Shown here: positions 55,237-63,985 of the stretch, piece after piece | Position numbering within the stretch: position 1 is the stretch's first letter | Layout: every line of letters begins with the position of its first letter | Source: Pandoraea eparura | GTDB lineage: Bacteria; Pseudomonadota; Gammaproteobacteria; Burkholderiales; Burkholderiaceae | Reading direction: 5' to 3' | NCBI RefSeq assembly: GCF_902459725.1 | Contig: NZ_CABPSH010000004.1 | Span: 186,001 to 250,000, forward strand | DNA length: 64,000 nt | Notes under the pieces: model-generated | Databases searched by the model: none | Told to the model about the DNA's origin: nothing | Seen by the model: the letters and a program-made list of their open reading frames with translations, nothing else | Translations under genes and position numbers: made by a program

Positions 55237-56682
55237 ATGACGACCCCGACTCCCATTTCTCCGCTGGTGCTGGCGGACAACGCCGCGCTCGACACGTCGC
55301 GCATGACGCTGGTCGATCAGCTCGTCCATTGGGCGAGTCTGCGCATCGAGGAACGTGTTTTCCTGCCGGGCATGCGCATGCCGTCGATCCGCTCGCTCGC
55401 CGAAGACAAACGCGTGTCGCGCTTTTCCGTCGTCGAGGCCTATGAGCGGCTCGTCGCGCAGGGTTATCTCGAAGCGCGGCGCGGCTCGGGCTTTTACGTG
55501 CGCGAGCGGCCCGCGATGCCGCCGCAGAACGCGGCAGCGCCGATGGTCGCGCAGGGGCCCATCGATGTGGCCTGGCTCGTGCGCAGCATGCTTCACTCGG
55601 TCGCGCCGGAGCGCGGCCCGGGCATGGGCTATCTGCCGCCGAGCTGGCTCGATGCCGACATGATGACTTCGGCCATGCGCTCGATGAGCCGTCAGTCGAG
55701 CGCGCATCTGCTCCAAAGCGGCAACCCGCACGGCTTCCTGCCGCTGCGGGTGCAACTGCAGACGCAACTCGCGGAACTCGAGATCGGGGCGCGGCCCGAT
55801 CAGATCGTGCTGACATCGGGCATTACGCAGGCGGTGGACTTTTTGCTGCGTCTGTACGTGCGCGCGGGCGATACGGTGCTGGTGGGGGACCCGGCGTGGT
55901 TCGTCATGTTCGGCCGCATCGCGTCGCAAGGCGCGCACACCGTCGGTGTGCCGTACACCCCCGACGGGATTGACATGCCAGCGCTGGAGCGGCTGGTGCA
56001 GCAGCATCGCCCCAAGTTGCTGATCCTCAATTCGATCCTGCAGAATCCGACCGGAACGTCGCTTACGCCCGCGCGCGCGTTCCAGATTCTGCGTCTGGCC
56101 GAGCAGTACGACTTCATGGTGCTCGAAGACGACATCTACTGCGACCTGTGCCCGTCGCATCAGCCGGTGGCGCGTCTGGCGAGTCTCGATCAGCTCAAGC
56201 GCGTGATTTACATGGGCAGCTTCTCGAAGACGCTCGCCGCGAACCTGCGGGTGGCGTTCGTGGCGTGCTCGCCGGCGCTGGCGAAGACCTTCGTCGATCA
56301 CAAGATGCTGTCGGGGTCGACGACGCCCGAGATCAACGAGCGGATTGTCTACAAGGCGTTGACTGAGGGGCATTACCGGCGTCACGTGGAACGCTTGCGC
56401 ACGCGTCTGGACGAGGTGCGCGACAGCACGCGCCGGCATCTGGAGCGCATTGGCCTGCGCATGTTCGGCGAACCGACGGCGGGGATGTTCTTCTGGGTCG
56501 ACACGGGCGTCGACACCAGCGCGGTCGCCGCCGCCGGGCACGAAGCGGGCTTCCTGTTTGCGCCGGGGGCGTTGTTCTCGCCGCGTCAGGCGCCGAGTAC
56601 GTGGATGCGCATGAATATCGCCTGTTCCAGCGATCCCGCCATGTTGACGTTCCTCTCGCGCCAGCTCGAACTGGCCGCCTGA
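55237..56682 (+). CDS. MocR/GntR-type regulator with aminotransferase-like domain
   Basis: A 481-residue MocR-family regulator. The N-terminal GntR winged helix (about 20-95) has RIEERVFLPGMRMPSIRSLA and YERLVAQGYLEARRGSGFYV. The C-terminal half is a fold-type I aminotransferase domain with ILNSILQNPTGTSLT and the PLP Lys in YMGSFSKTLAANLRVAF. MocR proteins sense PLP or amino acids. The target is unknown; the divergent DUF2917 gene and itself are the nearest candidates. Confidence 0.92.
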   Translation: MTTPTPISPLVLADNAALDTSRMTLVDQLVHWASLRIEERVFLPGMRMPSIRSLAEDKRVSRFSVVEAYERLVAQGYLEARRGSGFYVRERPAMPPQNAAAPMVAQGPIDVAWLVRSMLHSVAPERGPGMGYLPPSWLDADMMTSAMRSMSRQSSAHLLQSGNPHGFLPLRVQLQTQLAELEIGARPDQIVLTSGITQAVDFLLRLYVRAGDTVLVGDPAWFVMFGRIASQGAHTVGVPYTPDGIDMPALERLVQQHRPKLLILNSILQNPTGTSLTPARAFQILRLAEQYDFMVLEDDIYCDLCPSHQPVARLASLDQLKRVIYMGSFSKTLAANLRVAFVACSPALAKTFVDHKMLSGSTTPEINERIVYKALTEGHYRRHVERLRTRLDEVRDSTRRHLERIGLRMFGEPTAGMFFWVDTGVDTSAVAAAGHEAGFLFAPGALFSPRQAPSTWMRMNIACSSDPAMLTFLSRQLELAA

Positions 56683-56804
56683 ACGGGGTGAACCCGCGCC
56701 CGTCGGGGGGGCTTCCCCGTGCTGTCGCGACGGTGCTGCCCCACGTTTCGACGCCATGCTGCCCATCTTTGCGCAAGCTGCCGCGAAATAACCCTTCCGC
56801 CGGC

Positions 56805-56833
56805 CTTGAAATGCCGTCCTGCCGTCCCTATTT
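56805..56833 (+). promoter_or_regulatory. Sigma-32-like heat-shock promoter of htpG
   Basis: CTTGAA (56805-56810), a 15-bp spacer and CCCTATTT (56826-56833) match the RpoH consensus CTTGAA and CCCCATNT at all but one base. Transcription would start about 100 bp ahead of htpG. Confidence 0.65.
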
Positions 56834-56935
56834 CCATCGGGTACCGCCCGGCTCGGCGGCGCGCGCGCAAGCGCGTCGGCCGGCGGTCCGCGTCGATATT
56901 CCATCCATCTCACCGATTCACGAGGATTCCCGACC

Positions 56936-58822
56936 ATGGCGCAAGACACCATGAGCTTTCAGGCAGAAGTCAAACAGCTTCTGCAACTGATGATTCATTC
57001 GCTGTACAGCAACAAGGAAATCTTCCTGCGCGAACTGATCTCCAACGCTTCGGATGCCGCGGACAAGCTGCGCTTCGAGGCGATCAACAACGCCGCGCTG
57101 TACGAGCAGGATCCGGAACTCAAGATTCGCGTGTCGTTCGACAAGGACGCCCGCACCGTCACCATCGAGGACAACGGCATCGGCATGAGCCGCGAGGAAG
57201 CCATTGCGCATCTCGGCACGATCGCCAAGTCCGGCACCAAGGAGTTCTTCTCGCGCCTGTCGGGCGATCAGCAGAAGGACGCCGCGCTCATCGGCCAGTT
57301 CGGCGTGGGCTTTTACTCGGGCTTCATCGTCGCCGATCGCATGACGGTCGAGTCGCGCCGTGCCGGGCTGCCGGCCTCGGAAGGCGTGCGCTGGTCGTCG
57401 GCGGGCGAGGGCGACTTCACGGTCGAGACCATCGAGCGCGCCCCGCGCGGCACCGCCATCACGCTGCATCTGCGCGACGGCGAAGACGAACTGCTCTCGT
57501 CGTGGCAACTCCAGTCGATCATCCGCAAGTATTCGGATCACATTTCGCTGCCGATCGTCATGCGCGGCGAGACGTGGGACGACGAGAAGAAGGCCATGGT
57601 GCCTGCCGAGACGGACGAGACCGTCAACCAGGCGAGCGCGCTGTGGACGCGCAGCAAGAGCGAGATCACCGACGAGCAGTACACACAGTTTTATCAGCAC
57701 ATCGCGCACGATATGCAGGCGCCGCTGGCCTGGACGCACAACCGCGTCGAAGGCCGCAGCGAATATACGCAACTGCTGTATGTCCCGGGCCATGCGCCGT
57801 ACGATCTCTGGGACCGCAATTCGCAGGGCGGGTTGAAGTTGTACGTCAAGCGCGTGTTCATCATGGACGACGCCGAACAACTGTTGCCGAACTACCTGCG
57901 CTTCGTGCGCGGGGTGGTCGACTCCGCCGATCTGCCGCTCAATGTGTCGCGCGAAATTCTGCAGGAAAGCCGCGATGTGAAGGCGATCCGCGAGGGCTGC
58001 GCGAAGCGCGTGCTGAGTTTGCTCGAAGATTTGGCCGAGAACCAGAAGGACAAGTACACGCAGTTCTGGGGCGCGTTCGGGCAGGTGCTCAAGGAAGGCA
58101 CGGGCGAGGATCAGGCGAACCGCGAGCGCATTGCCAAGTTGTTGCGCTTCGCCAGCACGCAAAACGATTCGGCCGAGCAGAACGTGTCGCTGGCCGACTA
58201 CGTCAGCCGCATGAAGGACGGTCAGGACAAGATCTACTATGTCACGGCCGAGAGCTGGGTGGCGGCAAGCCACAGCCCGCATCTGGAAGTCTTCCGCAAG
58301 AAGGGCGTGGAAGTGCTGCTGCTGACCGATCGCGTCGACGAGTGGATGCTCTCGTACGTGCACGACTTTGACGGCAAGGCGCTCGTGAGCGTGGCGCGTG
58401 GCGACCTGGATCTGGGGGCGCTGGAAGATGCGGGGGAGAAGGCCGCGCAGGAGAAGACGAGCGACGACCTCAAGCCGCTCATCGAAAAGATGAAGGAAGT
58501 GCTCGGCGACAAGGCCAAGGACGTGCGCGTGACGTTCCGTCTGACCGATTCGCCGTCGTGCCTGGTGTCGGATGAGAACGATATGAGCGGCACGCTCCAG
58601 CGCTTGATGAAGGCGGCGGGGCAGAAGATGCCGGAATTCCGTCCGATTCTCGAAATCAACCCGGAGCACGCGTTGATCCAGCGTCTGACGGCCGAGCGCG
58701 CCGATCTGGCGGACTGGGCGCAACTGCTGTTCGATCAGGCGCTGCTGGCCGAAGGCGGCAGCCTGGACGATCCGGCGGCGTATGTGAAGCGCACCAACGC
58801 ATTGCTGCTCGCCGCGCATTGA
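56936..58822 (+). CDS. htpG: Molecular chaperone HtpG (Hsp90)
   Basis: A 628-residue bacterial Hsp90, an ATP-driven chaperone dimer. The GHKL ATP site has [19 protein letters not shown] near residue 30 and [18 protein letters not shown] near 82. The Gly-rich lid has [11 protein letters not shown] near 122. The middle domain has [18 protein letters not shown], with the catalytic Arg. It starts at ATG 56936 behind a heat-shock-like promoter and ends at a terminator. Confidence 0.97.
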   Translation: MAQDTMSFQAEVKQLLQLMIHSLYSNKEIFLRELISNASDAADKLRFEAINNAALYEQDPELKIRVSFDKDARTVTIEDNGIGMSREEAIAHLGTIAKSGTKEFFSRLSGDQQKDAALIGQFGVGFYSGFIVADRMTVESRRAGLPASEGVRWSSAGEGDFTVETIERAPRGTAITLHLRDGEDELLSSWQLQSIIRKYSDHISLPIVMRGETWDDEKKAMVPAETDETVNQASALWTRSKSEITDEQYTQFYQHIAHDMQAPLAWTHNRVEGRSEYTQLLYVPGHAPYDLWDRNSQGGLKLYVKRVFIMDDAEQLLPNYLRFVRGVVDSADLPLNVSREILQESRDVKAIREGCAKRVLSLLEDLAENQKDKYTQFWGAFGQVLKEGTGEDQANRERIAKLLRFASTQNDSAEQNVSLADYVSRMKDGQDKIYYVTAESWVAASHSPHLEVFRKKGVEVLLLTDRVDEWMLSYVHDFDGKALVSVARGDLDLGALEDAGEKAAQEKTSDDLKPLIEKMKEVLGDKAKDVRVTFRLTDSPSCLVSDENDMSGTLQRLMKAAGQKMPEFRPILEINPEHALIQRLTAERADLADWAQLLFDQALLAEGGSLDDPAAYVKRTNALLLAAH

Positions 58823-58865
58823 GGGCGGTAGTGCTGACAGCGCAGCGCTGACGGCGTTGCTGGAG

Positions 58866-58899
58866 GGCCCTTGCGTCGACATGTCGCGGGGGCCTTTTT
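58866..58899 (+). terminator. Terminator of htpG
   Basis: GGCCCTTGCG (58866-58875) pairs with CGCGGGGGCC (58885-58894) including two G-T wobbles, followed by TTTTT. It lies about 45 bp after htpG. Confidence 0.75.
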
Positions 58900-59030
58900 G
58901 TTGTTGGCGCGAGCGTTGCTGGGCGGTGGATCGGCAGTGCCGAGCGGGTGTCCGGCGGCTGTCCGCGATGCAGCTACGGCGCGTTGCGCGGACGCCGCGC
59001 AGTGACATTGCGCCTTTATAATGCCGAGCC

Positions 59031-59627
59031 ATGACTTTCCGATTCGATGTAAGCGGGCGGCGCTGGCAGGCTGTCCCGGCGCCGGCGCTCTCGCGTCGTC
59101 ATAAAGACTGGCTCACCCGGGGCGGCGCGCTCACGCGTCATCTGTCTACCCTTGGCCGGGTGAGCGTGCGTGTCGTGGCCGAGCGCGTGATGCCGGCCGA
59201 CGCGGATCAGTGCCGCGCCATCGGTGTGCCATTGCGCACGCCGATGTGGGCACGCGATGTCATTCTGCTGGTTGACGGCGAGCCGGTGGTCGTGGCGCAC
59301 AGCGTCACGCCGCTCGCCTATAGCCGCTCGATCTGGCAGGCCATGCGTCGCTTGCGTACACGCCCGCTGGCCGATCTGCTCTATCACGATCCCACTGTCA
59401 CGCGCTCCGTGCTGGTGTCGTGCCCGCTCGGGCCGCGCCATCTGCTGCACGGCCGTGCACGCCATGACGCGCGCGACCCGCTCGTCGGTGCGAACCCGCG
59501 TGCGCGGTTGTGGGCGCGTCGCTCGGTTTTCGTGCGTCGTGGGGCGCCGTTGCTTGTCACCGAAGCGTTCCTGCCGCGTTTCTGGCGGCATCTGCAAGCG
59601 GCGCAGGGTGCGCGGGCTTACGCCTGA
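59031..59627 (+). CDS. ubiC: Chorismate-pyruvate lyase
   Basis: UbiC removes pyruvate from chorismate to give 4-hydroxybenzoate, the first step of ubiquinone synthesis. The 198-residue protein is somewhat longer than E. coli UbiC (165). Family stretches are DWLTRGGALTRHLSTLG near the N-terminus, RDVILLVDGEPVVVAHSV, and RRSVFVRRGAPLLVTEAFLP with the conserved C-terminal Glu. It follows htpG, as in other Burkholderiaceae; a terminator lies between the two. The deoxyinosine glycosylase gene follows 8 bp later. Confidence 0.88.
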   Translation: MTFRFDVSGRRWQAVPAPALSRRHKDWLTRGGALTRHLSTLGRVSVRVVAERVMPADADQCRAIGVPLRTPMWARDVILLVDGEPVVVAHSVTPLAYSRSIWQAMRRLRTRPLADLLYHDPTVTRSVLVSCPLGPRHLLHGRARHDARDPLVGANPRARLWARRSVFVRRGAPLLVTEAFLPRFWRHLQAAQGARAYA

Positions 59628-59635
59628 CGGATGCC

Positions 59636-60187
59636 ATGACGACGGCTGCCATTTCGGAGCGCAAACGCAACTTTCCCCCGGTGGTGGATGCGCAAACGCG
59701 CGTCCTGATTCTGGGCAGCCTGCCCGGCGACGTCTCGCTGGCGCACCAGCAGTATTACGCACATCCGCAGAATCGCTTCTGGCATCTGGTGGGCGATACG
59801 ATCCGCGAAGACCTGCCGTCGCTCGACTACGATGCGAAGCTGCGGGCGCTGCTCGCCCATCGCATCGGGTTGTGGGACGTGGTTGCCGAGGCTCGACGCA
59901 AGGGTAGCCTCGACAGCAATATCCGCGACCATACGGGCAACGATCTGATCGGACTTATCGAGACGCTGCCGGGTCTCGAGGTGATTGCATTCAATGGCGG
60001 CACGGCGGCCCGGTTGGGCATGAAAGCGCTCGCCCGCCATGCGGATCGGTACCGGATCGTGATGCTGCCCTCAAGCAGCCCGGCCTACACGTTGGCATAC
60101 GCGGAAAAACTTCGCACGTGGCAGGCATTGCAGGCGTGGTTGTCTGGCGAACCGCGTCCGGCATCGCCAGGACATGTCGCCACGTGA
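59636..60187 (+). CDS. DNA-deoxyinosine glycosylase (uracil-DNA glycosylase superfamily)
   Basis: A 183-residue protein of the family 6 uracil-DNA glycosylase group (hypoxanthine-DNA glycosylases), which excise deaminated adenine. Motifs are RVLILGSLPGDVSLAHQQYY near residue 23, then AHPQNRFWHLVG, GLWDVVAEARRKGSLDSNI, and VMLPSSSPAYTLAYAEK at the end. It is 8 bp after ubiC, so it is probably co-transcribed with it. Confidence 0.88.
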   Translation: MTTAAISERKRNFPPVVDAQTRVLILGSLPGDVSLAHQQYYAHPQNRFWHLVGDTIREDLPSLDYDAKLRALLAHRIGLWDVVAEARRKGSLDSNIRDHTGNDLIGLIETLPGLEVIAFNGGTAARLGMKALARHADRYRIVMLPSSSPAYTLAYAEKLRTWQALQAWLSGEPRPASPGHVAT

Positions 60188-60230
60188 CGTCAAACGCAGC
60201 CCGGGATAGCGTTTCAGCGGCGTTAGCGCA

Positions 60231-60911
60231 TCAGGCACGAGGTGCGCCGTTGGACGCGTCCGTCGACCCGACGACGTTGCGGATCAACTGATCCATCTCT
60301 TTGATGATGTCCGCAAGCACCTGCGTGATCACCGCGAACTCCCTGCCATGCTCTCCGGCCCGTGCCGCCGAGATGCGCGCATTGATGGCGACGATGTTCG
60401 CTTGCATTGAAATACCGCTCAGGCGCTCCACGAGATTGGCCTGACGCTTGCGTACCGCGACTTCGCAGCGGTGCAATTCCTCCTGATAGGCCTGCGTGAC
60501 GGTCTGCAGCAGTTCGAGTATTGGCGTGGCCTGCGCGACCAGTCCATCGAGGGAGGACGCATGCGAGCTGGTGCCCGCCGCGGGCGCATCTATTGCCATC
60601 CTGACCTGAGCAATGAAGTCGCGGATACGCGCATCGGCGCGCGAACTCCCGAAGTAAAGCTGCTGCAAGGCGTTCGAGAATGCGCCGGGAAAGCGCTCAT
60701 TGCCCGCCGCGAGATCCGAATGCGCCGATTCGAACATCGACAGACACTGGCGTGCGATATCGCGCGCAGCCGTGTCGCCACGCGAAGCGAGTAGCAACTG
60801 GAGGATGATCCGTTGCGACAGCATGCGCTGTCTGCCGGACAGGTTGATCAGGGTGCCGATGGTTTCGGCGGACACTTCGGCCTCGGTTGACTGAGTAGAG
60901 AAAGCGTTCAT
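60231..60911 (-). CDS. Soluble PilJ-domain / chemoreceptor-like protein
   Basis: A 226-residue protein without membrane helices. Residues about 15-115 look like the PilJ/NarX-type N-terminal sensor domain: TLINLSGRQRMLSQRIILQL resembles the nitrate-binding P-box region. Residues about 165-210 match the tip of a methyl-accepting chemotaxis signalling domain: QANIVAINARISAARAGEHG, then REFAVITQVLADI. The MCP part is far shorter than normal and there is no HAMP domain. It may be a cytoplasmic sensor that meets CheA/CheW, or a decoy. ATG 60911 lies behind a structured leader. Confidence 0.75.
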   Translation of the reverse strand: MNAFSTQSTEAEVSAETIGTLINLSGRQRMLSQRIILQLLLASRGDTAARDIARQCLSMFESAHSDLAAGNERFPGAFSNALQQLYFGSSRADARIRDFIAQVRMAIDAPAAGTSSHASSLDGLVAQATPILELLQTVTQAYQEELHRCEVAVRKRQANLVERLSGISMQANIVAINARISAARAGEHGREFAVITQVLADIIKEMDQLIRNVVGSTDASNGAPRA

Positions 60912-60925
60912 GCCATGCCTTACAG

Positions 60926-61052
60926 GGAGTGTCGAGGCGGATGCGCACCGCGCTGACCGGCAACGAAAAAGCGCCCCGACGCGAGAGGCCTGCAAACCGG
61001 TGGTCCGGTGCGGGATCCTCTCGCTTCGGGGCGCCATTGCCCGGGACACTCC
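60926..61052 (-). ncRNA. Structured leader with intrinsic terminator upstream of the PilJ-domain gene
   Basis: On the minus strand, arms of 18 nt (61034-61017 and 60988-60971) pair with one mismatch. Their 28-nt loop holds a 5-bp inner stem (ACCGG/CCGGT). TTTTT follows the second arm (60970-60966), as in an intrinsic terminator. An outer pair, GGAGTGTC (61052-61045) and GACACTCC (60933-60926), encloses the whole and ends 15 nt before the ATG. This layout suits an attenuator, riboswitch or small RNA gene. It matches no riboswitch class that I know. Confidence 0.55.
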
Positions 61053-61274
61053 ATGTCGGAGCGTGTCATCGCGACTTGCCAGTTTGTTTTCAGGCCGCCG
61101 TTGGCCTGTGCCTCACTTCAGCAATATCCATGCCATCACGCGTAGCCGCGGCATCGGGCGTCGGGGCGCAACGAAATGGTGCGGCGGCACCGGCCAGGGC
61201 ACCGATCTTGTGCCAGATGCGTCATCACGACGCGTGCGTTGCGGCGTCTCGACGGGGGCGGGAAGCGAACCCGG

Positions 61275-61280
61275 TACAAT
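61275..61280 (+). promoter_or_regulatory. Possible -10 box of the spermidine synthase-like gene
   Basis: TACAAT at 61275-61280, about 40 bp ahead of the ATG at 61321. The -35 region is not clear. Confidence 0.35.
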
Positions 61281-61320
61281 GCGTTCCCATCGGAATCTCC
61301 CGAGTTTCATCGAAGGACAC

Positions 61321-62163
61321 ATGACCCTCATCAAACGCAAATCCATCGAAGCCGAAGCGTTCGTCAGCGACGAGCGCACCGCCCGTTCTCCCCGTCCCGC
61401 GTACAAGCCGCGCTTTGCGCCGGTGACGTTCTCCGAAATGGGTGGCGTGCGTTACCTGCATTTCGGCACGCCGTGGGTGCAAGGGGCGATGCGTCTGTCC
61501 AAGCCTGACCGGATCGAGCTGGAATACGCGCAGCAGATGATGGCGTGGTTGCTGTTCATGCGCGCACCCAAGCACGTGGTCCAACTGGGCCTCGGCACGG
61601 GTTCGCTCACCAAGTTCTCGCATCGCCAGTTCCCGCGCACGCAGGTCACCGCCGTGGAGCTGAACCCGGCCGTGGTCGTGGCCGCGCGCACGATGTTCAG
61701 CCTGCCGGACGACTCGCGTCGACTGAAGGTGCTCGAAACGGATGCGTGGGATTTCGTCACCGACACCGCGACGCACGGCACGGTCGACGTGCTGCAAGTC
61801 GATCTCTACGATGCGACCGCGCGCGGCCCCGTGCACGACACGCCTGCGTTCTACAAGGCCTGCCGCGCGACGCTGCGTGAACCGGGCATGCTGACGATGA
61901 ACCTGTTCGGCGATCACGACAGCTATCCGAAGAACATCCGACGTCTGCGTCAGGCCTTCGACAATCGCGTGATCGAGTTCCCGGAAGTGCACGACGGCAA
62001 CGTCATCGCGCTGGCCTTCAACGGCCCGCTGCTGTCGGTCGAGTGGAAGGACGTGGAAGCCCGCGCCAAGGTGGTGGAAGCCGCCACGGGCCTGCCGGCC
62101 AAGCGTTGGGTCAAGCAGCTTCGTTCGGCCAACGGCGACGGCGGTCCGGTGCTGACGATCTGA
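61321..62163 (+). CDS. Spermidine synthase-like protein
   Basis: A 280-residue protein of the spermidine synthase/aminopropyltransferase fold. The S-adenosyl binding motif is VVQLGLGTGSLTKFSHRQFP near residue 85, then VTAVELNPAVVVAARTMF. VLQVDLYDATARGPVHDTPA holds the acidic residue of the catalytic site region. No speD lies nearby, and many such SpeE-like proteins have other or unknown activities. GAAGGA lies about 6 bp before the ATG at 61321. It is divergent from the PilJ-domain gene. Confidence 0.82.
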   Translation: MTLIKRKSIEAEAFVSDERTARSPRPAYKPRFAPVTFSEMGGVRYLHFGTPWVQGAMRLSKPDRIELEYAQQMMAWLLFMRAPKHVVQLGLGTGSLTKFSHRQFPRTQVTAVELNPAVVVAARTMFSLPDDSRRLKVLETDAWDFVTDTATHGTVDVLQVDLYDATARGPVHDTPAFYKACRATLREPGMLTMNLFGDHDSYPKNIRRLRQAFDNRVIEFPEVHDGNVIALAFNGPLLSVEWKDVEARAKVVEAATGLPAKRWVKQLRSANGDGGPVLTI

Positions 62164-62224
62164 CGTCACGGCGTCAGGGCACCTCTGCGCGTCTCGGCGC
62201 GGCGATGCTTGTCGTGGATGCAAA

Positions 62225-62250
62225 AAAAGCCAGCCGCGAGGCTGGCTTTT
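62225..62250. terminator. Bidirectional terminator
   Basis: AAAAGCCAGCC (62225-62235) and GGCTGGCTTTT (62240-62250) with a GCGA loop form a perfect 11-bp stem. It lies in the convergent gap between the spermidine synthase-like gene and the DUF2322 gene and can serve both. Confidence 0.9.
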
Positions 62251-62275
62251 CATTGGGCGCGACGGACTGGCCGTC

Positions 62276-62620
62276 TCAGGCCGCGACTTCCTCGATACTC
62301 AGTGGCTGGCCACCTGCCACAATCGCCAGCAGGTGGTCGACGTTCGGATGCGCGCCCGGGCGGTTGCGCGCATCGGCCGTGTGCTCGCCGAAGACAGCCA
62401 GCCCATGCTCGGCGGCCTTGGCGTCGAGCGTGCCGAAGGCCTGCTTGAGGTAGTGGTACACGGCGAGCGAGCCTTGCTTGCCCGGTGCGTTCTCTATGGT
62501 CGCCACGACCGCGCCCGTGCCGTCGCGCAGCGCAATGCGCGCGATACCCTCGATGCTGCCGATGGCGGCCATCCGTGCGAGGTTGTCCTTGAAGACCGGG
62601 GTCGGTTCGATCACTGCCAT
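62276..62620 (-). CDS. DUF2322 protein
   Basis: A 114-residue small soluble protein of the DUF2322 family, function unknown. It contains TPVFKDNLARMAAIGSIEGI near the N-terminus, then ALRDGTGAVVATIENAPGKQ and AEHGLAVFGEHTADARNRPG. ATG 62620 gives the family length; the frame stays open upstream. It lies 88 bp after benE on the same strand. Confidence 0.8.
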   Translation of the reverse strand: MAVIEPTPVFKDNLARMAAIGSIEGIARIALRDGTGAVVATIENAPGKQGSLAVYHYLKQAFGTLDAKAAEHGLAVFGEHTADARNRPGAHPNVDHLLAIVAGGQPLSIEEVAA

Positions 62621-62708
62621 GGTAGTGCGGCTCCTGCGGTTACGTTGCGTTCGAAAAATGTTGCGGGCCGAATGGTACCACCTCGGCCCTCTGCGTTTCA
62701 TACCAGGC

Positions 62709-63905
62709 TCACGCGCGCCGCCATTGCAGGATCGTCAGCGTCAGCACGCCCGCGATCAGACCCCAGAACGCCGAGCCGACGGACAGCAGCGTCAGGCCCG
62801 ACGCCGTCACCATGAACGTGATGAGCGCGGCTTCGCGCTGGCGGGTGTCGTGCATGGCATTGGCCAGGCCGTTCATGATCGAGCCGAACAGCGCGAGAGC
62901 GGCAATCGAGACCACAAGCGCCTTCGGAAACGCCGCGAACAAGGCCGCGATGGTCGCCCCGAACGTGCCCGCGATCAGATAGAACACCCCCGACCACACG
63001 GCCGCCGTGTAACGCTTGGCCGGATCTTCGTGGGCTTCGCGTCCGGTGCAGATGGCCGCCGTGATGGCCGCCAGATGAATGCCGTGCGAGCCGAACGGCG
63101 CGAGCAGCACCGAGGCGATGCCCGTCGTCGAGATGAGCGGCGAGGCCGGCACCTTGTAGCCGTCGGCGCGCAGCACGGCGAGCCCGGGCACGTTTTGCGA
63201 GGCCATCGCCACCACGAACAACGGGATCGCGATGCTGATCGTCGCCGACAGCGAGAACGACGGCGTGGTCCACACGGGCTGCGCGAGCGAGACGTGGAAG
63301 TGGCTGAAATCGAGCAGGCCGACCCCGCCCGCCACGGCGGTGCCTACGATCAGCGCCACCAGAATCGCGTAACGCGATGCGAAGCGCTTGACGACGAGAT
63401 ACGTGAAGAACATCGCGAGCACGAGCGCCGTCTGGTGCTGTGCGGCGACGAAGATCTCCAGCCCAATGCGAAACAGGATCCCCGCGAGCAGCGCGGACGC
63501 CAGCGCGGGCGGCACCCGGCGCATGATCGTCTCGAAGCCCCCCGTCAACCCGCACAGGGCGATGAGCGCATTGCAGACGATGAACGCGCCGATGGCCTCG
63601 CCATAGGGCACGCCCGGCAGCGACGTGATCAGCAGCGCGGCGCCCGGCGTCGACCACGCCACGACCACTGGCGTGCGATAGCGCAGCGACAGCCCGATGG
63701 TCGTCACGCCCATGCCGATGGACAGCGCCCAGATCCAGGACGAAATCTGTGCCGGTGTGAGGTGGGCGGCCTGTCCGGCCTGGAACATCAGGATGAGCGA
63801 GCTGGTGTAGCCCGTCATCATGGCCACGAAGCCGGCGACGATGGCCGATGGCGACGTGTCCGCCAACGGTCGAAGCGGCGGCAGGGGAGTCGTGCTGGAC
63901 GTCAT
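62709..63905 (-). CDS. benE: Benzoate/H+ symporter family protein (BenE-like)
   Basis: A 398-residue BenE family transporter with about twelve hydrophobic segments. Typical stretches are AIVAGFVAMMTGYTSSLILM near residue 20 and VVVAWSTPGAALLITSLPG near 80. Near 280 comes APFGSHGIHLAAITAAICTG, then REAHEDPAKRY. BenE imports benzoate with protons, but no benzoate catabolic genes lie in the window, so the substrate is a family inference. Confidence 0.9.
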   Translation of the reverse strand: MTSSTTPLPPLRPLADTSPSAIVAGFVAMMTGYTSSLILMFQAGQAAHLTPAQISSWIWALSIGMGVTTIGLSLRYRTPVVVAWSTPGAALLITSLPGVPYGEAIGAFIVCNALIALCGLTGGFETIMRRVPPALASALLAGILFRIGLEIFVAAQHQTALVLAMFFTYLVVKRFASRYAILVALIVGTAVAGGVGLLDFSHFHVSLAQPVWTTPSFSLSATISIAIPLFVVAMASQNVPGLAVLRADGYKVPASPLISTTGIASVLLAPFGSHGIHLAAITAAICTGREAHEDPAKRYTAAVWSGVFYLIAGTFGATIAALFAAFPKALVVSIAALALFGSIMNGLANAMHDTRQREAALITFMVTASGLTLLSVGSAFWGLIAGVLTLTILQWRRA

Positions 63906-63985
63906 GATGGGAAGCGGTCTCTTGTCTCGTGTTGCGTTATTGGTGCGTTGGTGCTGCCGCGCCTTGCTATCGCGGGCGGCGAGCC

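Noticed and set aside
56918-59032. A 704-codon open frame on the minus strand
   Set aside because: It is antisense to htpG; composition is typical of a shadow frame.
60926-61052. Known riboswitch (c-di-GMP, glycine, SAH, fluoride, TPP, cobalamin)
   Set aside because: None of the conserved core sequences of these classes was found in the leader; it is reported only as an unclassified structured leader.
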